Source of the DNA: a virus
Length of the DNA: 27,431 nucleotides
Virus record (IMG/VR): IMGVR_UViG_3300032265_000245
Location: 1-27,431 of that record
Direction: 5' to 3' (one strand)
Under the pieces are notes generated by a model. The model saw only the letters and a list, made by a program, of their open reading frames with translations. It did not search any database and had not been told where the DNA came from. Each line of letters opens with the position of its first letter. Position 1 is the stretch's first letter. The translations under genes were made by a program, and so were the position numbers. Shown here in pieces: positions 23,201 through 27,431 of the stretch.

Positions 23201-24889
23201 TACTAGCGCAGCGGACTTATCCATAATGCGTTGAGCAAGTGCTGGGTCATCTGGCAATCCAGCAGCCTTGTACATTTCATTGACTAGGCTTGAATAGATA
23301 TCCTTCTTGTCAGCAATGTTTCCATTGATAAATTCTGTAGCCTTTTGCTTTGCCAATTGATCTGACAAAGAAAAACGACCAATACGATAAACTGAGATAG
23401 CAGATGCTGGATCGTTTGGATCAAATTTTGTATTTGAAAGTTCAAGTGATTTACTGTCAATGTTGTATGGAAGGTAGCCACTAAATGTGCGTACCTTACC
23501 AGCAATAGCAGACTTCCAAGCATCCCCGTTAAATGGGCGTAGTGCTACAGGTAGAATTGTTTGACCAGTTCCACTGTTAACTACAGCACCAGTTGCAGGA
23601 TCAACTGTTAGTTGCTCACCTTTACGAGGCAAGAAGAAATTTGCTTGGTTGCCACGAAGATACAATTCATCATTGCTATCCCATTGACGCAGTTTGTCTG
23701 CTACATTAGATAGAGCAGCACGAACAACTGTACGGCTTGGAACCATTGTGGCTCCATTGACTGAGAAATTCTTCATCATTTCAGCGTCAGTTGTTGCTTG
23801 TAGAAAAACCTTGTGAATTTCATCCACTGTTACGGCAGAACCTGTAACTGCTGATGGCTTGAGATATTGAACTATTCCTTGTAAGCCAGGAAACTTTTGA
23901 GCAATATCTGCTTGAGCAAATCCAGCTTTGGCTGAGTCATTGAGAGTATCTGCAATACCCTTCAATGCGCGAACATATGTTCCGCCAGCATTACCAGCAA
24001 GGATGTTGGTAACTGTTGGATTTTTGCCAGCTTGATAAAGGCTATCTAGTTGATCTGGTGAAAATACACGTAAGCTGTTTTGACCTAGAAAATCTGTAAT
24101 GCCATTCATTAGTCCACGCATTGGACCTTTAATGGTTGTAACTAATTTACCCTCTTCAGTGGTAAGCATCTTACCTTGAAGAATATCTGTGCGTGCTTTG
24201 CCAATGCCCATCAAAGGATCAAGTTTAAAGTCAAATGCGGCATCGCCAAGACCTGAAACTACTTTACCTACACCGGTATTAGTATTTTTTAAATCACCAA
24301 GACCAGGTACTTGTGCTGCGGCGTTAGCCAAATCACGACCAAAGGAAACTTGATAGTTAGGATTGGTAGCATCGGAAAGAGAATCACGATATGTTTTGCC
24401 AAATAATCCTGCAACGCCACGTTCTGCTTCTGCGGCTAAATCTGCGCCAAGTCCAGGTTGATCTATAAATGCGCCAAGAGTAGCGCCACCTGCCACACCA
24501 GCACCAGCCATTAAGCCTTCTAAGGCTCCGTGGCGTACCCATACTGAGTGGATAAACTTGTAATCTTGTTGAATTTGTTGAAGTGGCTTATTAAGCCATG
24601 CCAAACCACTGCTAACAACTTTTCCTGCTCCACCAAATAATTGTTGCCATACGCCAGCACTATTGTTTGTTGCGGCATTGTCCTGAATAGCTTGTTGCAT
24701 GCTAGAGACATTTGTGGCATGAAGAACAGTAGTTGCTGTTCCATCTTGGTTTGGAGATGACGCTACATCGCTTGCTAGTCCAGGCTGTTGTGATAAGCCA
24801 GGATGGTTTGCAAGTGTTGTATTTATGTCATTGGCAGGTGTATTGATAACAGGTGCTACACCATTATTGATGTTTGGCGTACCTGGCAT
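20240..24889 (-). CDS. Giant internal / ejection-type virion protein, 1549 aa
   Basis: The N-terminus (1-80) is polar and probably disordered. A Gly/Ala-rich apolar segment, HGALEGLMAGAGVAGGATLG (120-139), and another at about 640 (FKPLALLTGGFGLRIAASEL) could enter membranes. Most of the rest is helical, with charged stretches. About residue 1050 reads NNYLPFYFAQEQAMRRAGSL, a pattern I associate with very large virion proteins in actinobacteriophages. Near the C-terminus two related units, AERANWNAYI (about 1425) and AEKDNWQIYI (about 1518), suggest a repeated domain. No peptidase, lysozyme or ADP-ribosyltransferase motif is evident. Size, position between portal and scaffold, and amphipathic segments fit a protein packed in the head and ejected with DNA. 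The start overlaps the upstream stop (TAATG). Confidence 0.6.
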   Translation of the reverse strand: MPGTPNINNGVAPVINTPANDINTTLANHPGLSQQPGLASDVASSPNQDGTATTVLHATNVSSMQQAIQDNAATNNSAGVWQQLFGGAGKVVSSGLAWLNKPLQQIQQDYKFIHSVWVRHGALEGLMAGAGVAGGATLGAFIDQPGLGADLAAEAERGVAGLFGKTYRDSLSDATNPNYQVSFGRDLANAAAQVPGLGDLKNTNTGVGKVVSGLGDAAFDFKLDPLMGIGKARTDILQGKMLTTEEGKLVTTIKGPMRGLMNGITDFLGQNSLRVFSPDQLDSLYQAGKNPTVTNILAGNAGGTYVRALKGIADTLNDSAKAGFAQADIAQKFPGLQGIVQYLKPSAVTGSAVTVDEIHKVFLQATTDAEMMKNFSVNGATMVPSRTVVRAALSNVADKLRQWDSNDELYLRGNQANFFLPRKGEQLTVDPATGAVVNSGTGQTILPVALRPFNGDAWKSAIAGKVRTFSGYLPYNIDSKSLELSNTKFDPNDPASAISVYRIGRFSLSDQLAKQKATEFINGNIADKKDIYSSLVNEMYKAAGLPDDPALAQRIMDKSAALVHGPIDKQNYGVGLLSDNRASVAEFDGKSSPQGAFEDQRGYFTMPDFRAVKGAMREMGTYGKLYGKIDDFGRRYIDKAFKPLALLTGGFGLRIAASELIPAIFRFGSMDIARAKVAGAAAKMNYKLAAGEDQHIVENAIHALSEGADPVAYLQNAADAAQGKPIRKAIAGGLNKLADEKDLDLAARITIATKGHMATGATFTGYGIPAEQQEWMRQMVNILGQDGKRRIAMPSGDYSYFSNTDPSFALHYFTELSKSATTTSRNQIVQDALAELKKGSTYDEAWEVARLKDEARIRKLDFNPDNPSVFGAPTKVDPYASERNVMAGYINEDPTAFSARRVDIMKNLFTGRTVEDAKTGLASNAVNQKFMEMIANGQKPTLEQIKALEPELLPKAVAGQRYDIMPGPNLAQRITQHGFEYIIDPIINNMSRQPLFFNHVKQEMKSLQWALDNGVISEEEATRLAMTRASFAMVPQIHNTALRTQFSVLANNYLPFYFAQEQAMRRAGSLILSNPDAFRRYQLVQQGMNNPAFVQTDANGNRIVTVPYIGELGAMAMNAAKAIGMPVVGGLPVNITGNLQSLKTVLPELNIPGVSPFVSIAANDLGSLDPNLEREVKKLTGGGGFSTSLFDQLMPNSIARTVYHAANASETETSFYNAMMASMASAMYHNQVPASNDPLAQQAFLDRIKNNARSIMIMKALVGAVSPLSAAVTQEDLGLRNEFYKILDSKSPVTGKPMTYPEALDVFLKEHGNNAISYTISKTQAAVKGATMPYTDSAINWIQSNKNLLSGSNAVGAAFLVPQVTSGTGDAQAIHDEIIKMHLRSQDTPQQFLTSYYVAAGNNDIAQQRTTHDNAMNQLKASGQSTTAERANWNAYITAYGKMNPLWWDDYSSTTRTHLAQVAANDMQQLFASKNLDQITKQYGEQAGLVAQLYSDWNQHNNALSQARLSGGTGAVTAEKDNWQIYIKGIAQQVPQLNTVINSVFSRLG

Positions 24890-25371
24890 TAGTACCCCTG
24901 ATTAAATCGCGCTGCTAGTGCCTTAAGTGCAGGAGATGCTTGTGGGTTTGACGCCATTGATTGAATGCCTTGTTTTGCAGTCTGATACTGAGCAATGTCA
25001 GGAGATTGCAAATTAAGTGCTTCAGGACCAACGCCAGGACCTGCTGCTGCACCGGCAGTAACTGGTTCATTAGGACGTTGAGTATCGGCAAGCAAAGGTA
25101 CTACTGGTTGTGCTTGTCCAGCTCCTTGAGCAGTAGGTGCAGATTGCTGAGCAGCATTGCGAACCTGTGCTGGTGTTGCTGGCTTTGGTGCTGGTGATGA
25201 AGAAAGTGGTGCTTGCTGTTGAAGCAGTGCCAATTCTTGTCCATCCCCGTAGTTAGGCATACCTGAGATATACCGTTGTGCTTGCTTTGATGCAGGTCCA
25301 CCATCGGTGCGTTGGCTTAAAGCCCCTGGGCCTGATGACATTGCTGGATTTTTCGCCTGTGGCATAGTCAT
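24889..25371 (-). CDS. Low-complexity protein after the portal cluster, 160 aa
   Basis: The protein is rich in Gln, Ala, Pro, Gly and Ser (QELALLQQQAPLSSSPAPKP, QVRNAAQQSAPTAQGAGQAQ), with a short helical end (QYQTAKQGIQSMASNPQASP, LKALAARFNQGY). It is probably largely disordered. The start overlaps the upstream stop (ATGA); the next in-frame ATG at 25365 is possible. Unknown function; perhaps a portal-proximal or internal virion linker. Confidence 0.55.
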   Translation of the reverse strand: MTMPQAKNPAMSSGPGALSQRTDGGPASKQAQRYISGMPNYGDGQELALLQQQAPLSSSPAPKPATPAQVRNAAQQSAPTAQGAGQAQPVVPLLADTQRPNEPVTAGAAAGPGVGPEALNLQSPDIAQYQTAKQGIQSMASNPQASPALKALAARFNQGY

Positions 25372-25580
25372 TCTCCCTCTTGTAGTGTCTCAATGGTCCG
25401 AGCCGCATACTCGTGAAAGTCTTTTTTGTCTTCCACGAAACTTGCTTGTGTGTCAAAAATATTAGTTAGTGCATTTGCAAAATTGGCAAACGCTATAAAA
25501 ATATTAGAAATTAGATCAGCAAAAAGGGCAAACATGTCCCACTTGTTAAAACGATTAGGGATATGCTCACCCTTTTGCAT
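25368..25580 (-). CDS. Small helical protein with apolar centre, 70 aa
   Basis: The centre FALFADLISNIFIAFANFAN (about 17-36) is a strongly apolar, Phe-rich helix, continuing with ALTNIFDTQASF. The ends are charged (MQKGEHIPNRFNKWD and DFHEYAARTIETLQEGE). It could span or insert in a membrane, or pack against portal or scaffold. There is no clear Shine-Dalgarno sequence; translation is probably coupled to the gene upstream, which ends five bases before. Family not recognised. Confidence 0.55.
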   Translation of the reverse strand: MQKGEHIPNRFNKWDMFALFADLISNIFIAFANFANALTNIFDTQASFVEDKKDFHEYAARTIETLQEGE

Positions 25581-25585
25581 GAAGG

Positions 25586-25792
25586 TTACTTTGCGCCTGA
25601 GTTTGTTCCGCGTGTAGCAGAAGGCTGTACGCTGTACTTAATGTCAGACTTGCCTGTTCCTACTGGACCAGACTTCTTTTGGATCTTTGTCTTCTGAGTT
25701 GTTGCATCAGATGAACCATGTCCACCTTGCATCTTTGGTGAAGGAACCTTTGTTGTAAGGCTTGCCTTCATTTGTGGGGCTACTTTAGCCAT
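25586..25792 (-). CDS. Small basic Gly/Lys-rich protein, 68 aa
   Basis: The protein is basic and low in hydrophobic residues: MAKVAPQMKASLTTKVPSPK, KMQGGHGSSDATTQKTKIQK, KKSGPVGTGKSDIKYSVQPS. AGGAG lies seven bases before the ATG. It is probably disordered. It sits directly after the portal gene. Unknown function; charge suggests contact with DNA. Confidence 0.6.
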   Translation of the reverse strand: MAKVAPQMKASLTTKVPSPKMQGGHGSSDATTQKTKIQKKSGPVGTGKSDIKYSVQPSATRGTNSGAK

Positions 25793-25831
25793 TTGTTTTC
25801 TCCTATAGGTTTTGTGTGGAAACCAGTAGTA

Positions 25832-27431
25832 CTAGACTGGTTGCCTTCTAGCAACATTGGCAGATAACTGCGGTGCGCCAGAAGATGAAAGTCCTGCTAA
25901 TAGATTTTGCAGGGCAGATGGTTGCGCGCCACCTTGTGGTGCGCCTTGCGGCATAGGTACCCCAGCAGGAGCCTGTCCTGGGGCGCCTTGAGGCGCCGCA
26001 CCAGCGGCTGCGACTTCTGGGGATTCTGGTTGTGGTGCAGGTGCGAAAGCAGCGGCAATAACATCTTCAATGTTATCTCCTGCTTGACGACCCTTAATCG
26101 CTGCGGCAATTGCATTGATTGCCTTTGAAGGGTCTTGTCCCTGCGCTGCAAGTGAAGGAATAGCATTTGCGTAAGCACCAACTGCCGCCATAAGTGAATC
26201 GCGTAGTGCTTCTACTTCAACTTTTTCTTCTTCTTGGGTTACGTTCATTTCCCAAGGCATTTGACGACGCAAGAAATCGCGTGAGATTAACTTATCTCCA
26301 CGAGCTTGCAATCCAAATACCAAAGCACGGTTTGGATCTAGTCCAGCCATCATGCCGTAAGATACGTCACACCAGTAATCGCCTTGAATATCTTTCTTAG
26401 GTGTGTATGTAATTTCATAAGGCGCACCGGCATTTACACCGCGTACTTCCTTCTCAACATCACCAAAAAGTTTTTCATCCATCATGAAACAGATGCGCAT
26501 AACATGGCGGAATACTTCAGCAAATACTGCTTGAGCAGTTTTGACTTGAGTATCAAAGCCACCCATGAGTGCTTCTACACCACGGCCTGTAACGATAGAA
26601 CCTGATTGCTGTCCTAGACGACCTTGTGGGTAACGTGCGCCAACGCGTAGTTCTTGATCTAGTTGTGCTGTCTCTTGGAATATTCCTGGTGGAATCTCAA
26701 GGCCAACACGGCGAATCTTTTCAGGATTGGCAGAGCGAATAGTTGCATCTGGACCAATCTCAAGTACATTCACATCAGAAGGCAAAGCAAACGGAGCCTG
26801 TACAGACTTCTGTGCTGCTTCCAATTGAAGTGTAGCAAATCTAGCACGGGCTACTTGTAGCCACATAATGTCATCAAATTGTCCGCGTTGATTTTCGTCA
26901 GAGTCAATACCAGGACGAGTAGCAATGACAATAGGCAATTCGCCAATGACATTCTTGGCACGATCTAGAATAAGGTTGTTACGCTCAGGTACAAAAAGAA
27001 CTAACTCATCTTTGTCCTGATAGCGATAGACTTCAAGAATACGCTCTGAGTTGCGATTCTCATAAGGTCCTTTAATGACTGACTCATATTCAGGATAGTC
27101 ATTGACCAACTCACGGACAGTCTTCTTGTAGCGACGTGTATATGAAAGCAACTTGCCAAAACGATCATACTCTGGGTATGTTCCAATTGGGTTATCAATA
27201 CGAATCATTGGGCGATTATTTTCATAATCAGGTTCAATGATAAATGCTAGCATTCCGTAGGTGAGGTAACGGTCAGCACCGGTGTACATCAAAGTCTGAA
27301 GGTTTGCGGTATCACGATAGCCAGCGGCAATCATGGTGCGCTTATCGGCTTTCTTTCTAGCACGATCTGAGATAGCGTCTGTTGTATCGCAGTTAAATGC
27401 TGGAAGAGGAGCAATAACTTCTGCTACATCG
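25832..27431 (-). CDS. Portal protein (5' end beyond window), at least 532 aa
   Basis: The frame is open to the right edge, so the ATG at 27334 is not the true start; 32 more in-frame residues precede it (PLPAFNCDTTDAISDRARKK). Visible portal features are a wing/stem layout with FIIEPDYENNRPMIRIDNPI, ERILEVYRYQDKDELVLFVP, IVIATRPGIDSDENQRGQFD and the long helix MWLQVARARFATLQLEAAQK. The stretch SGSIVTGRGVEALMGGFDTQ is typical of portals that thread the DNA. The C-terminus (about the last 100 residues) is Ala/Pro/Gln-rich and probably disordered. It forms the dodecameric DNA gate at one head vertex. The terminase gene would be expected further upstream, outside the window. Confidence 0.82.
   Translation of the reverse strand, partial: DVAEVIAPLPAFNCDTTDAISDRARKKADKRTMIAAGYRDTANLQTLMYTGADRYLTYGMLAFIIEPDYENNRPMIRIDNPIGTYPEYDRFGKLLSYTRRYKKTVRELVNDYPEYESVIKGPYENRNSERILEVYRYQDKDELVLFVPERNNLILDRAKNVIGELPIVIATRPGIDSDENQRGQFDDIMWLQVARARFATLQLEAAQKSVQAPFALPSDVNVLEIGPDATIRSANPEKIRRVGLEIPPGIFQETAQLDQELRVGARYPQGRLGQQSGSIVTGRGVEALMGGFDTQVKTAQAVFAEVFRHVMRICFMMDEKLFGDVEKEVRGVNAGAPYEITYTPKKDIQGDYWCDVSYGMMAGLDPNRALVFGLQARGDKLISRDFLRRQMPWEMNVTQEEEKVEVEALRDSLMAAVGAYANAIPSLAAQGQDPSKAINAIAAAIKGRQAGDNIEDVIAAAFAPAPQPESPEVAAAGAAPQGAPGQAPAGVPMPQGAPQGGAQPSALQNLLAGLSSSGAPQLSANVARRQPV

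Overview
The window is a stretch of a tailed double-stranded DNA phage genome (or prophage). Every gene I can support lies on the minus strand, so the text reads from high to low coordinates. Genes are packed tightly, with many TAATG and ATGA stop/start overlaps. The moderate G+C, the CHAP-type endolysin with holin-like neighbours, the small Cys- and Lys-rich proteins and the Cas4-like exonuclease resemble phages of actinobacteria, possibly freshwater ones. The host is an inference; nothing in the window proves it.

Layout along transcription. (1) 27431-25832: portal protein, its 5' end cut by the window edge, followed by three small or medium proteins. (2) 24889-17309: a 1549-residue protein and three companions (177, 383, 414 aa), which I read as internal or ejected virion proteins. 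(3) 17182-15613: scaffold and N4-gp56-type major capsid protein, with RNA hairpins on both sides. (4) 15546-13700: two small structural proteins and a 410-aa collagen-like fibre protein. (5) 13688-11216: a glycosyltransferase with its own likely promoter, a zinc-binding protein, and five small proteins, several Lys-rich, part of them bracketed by a 22-nt direct repeat. (6) 11219-6737: a head-tail adaptor-like protein, small beta-rich tail proteins, then two related fibre-tip genes, each followed by a tiny related partner gene (8081-7908 and 6877-6737). (7) 6705-5908: a tyrosine recombinase embedded among tail genes. (8) 5897-3696: a large beta-rich tail (nozzle-like) protein. (9) 3677-1423: lysis cassette with membrane proteins, a permuted papain-like peptidase and a CHAP endolysin, ending in a strong intrinsic terminator (1375-1403). 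(10) 1283-1: a new operon with promoter and repeat elements, beginning with a Cas4/RecB-like nuclease that is split into two genes by a two-gene insert.

There is no tape-measure, tail-tube or sheath gene in the window. With the large internal proteins and the N4-type capsid this points to a short-tailed (podovirus-like) virion. The recombinase suggests a temperate lifestyle, but I found no convincing attachment site and no repressor here.

The most notable observations are the split nuclease, whose four presumed Fe-S cysteines would be divided between two polypeptides; three genes with extended -10 motifs five or six bases before the start codon and no usable Shine-Dalgarno sequence (nuclease, recombinase, glycosyltransferase), suggesting leaderless transcripts; the tandem fibre-tip cassettes beside a recombinase; and the Thr-rich collagen fibre followed directly by a glycosyltransferase.
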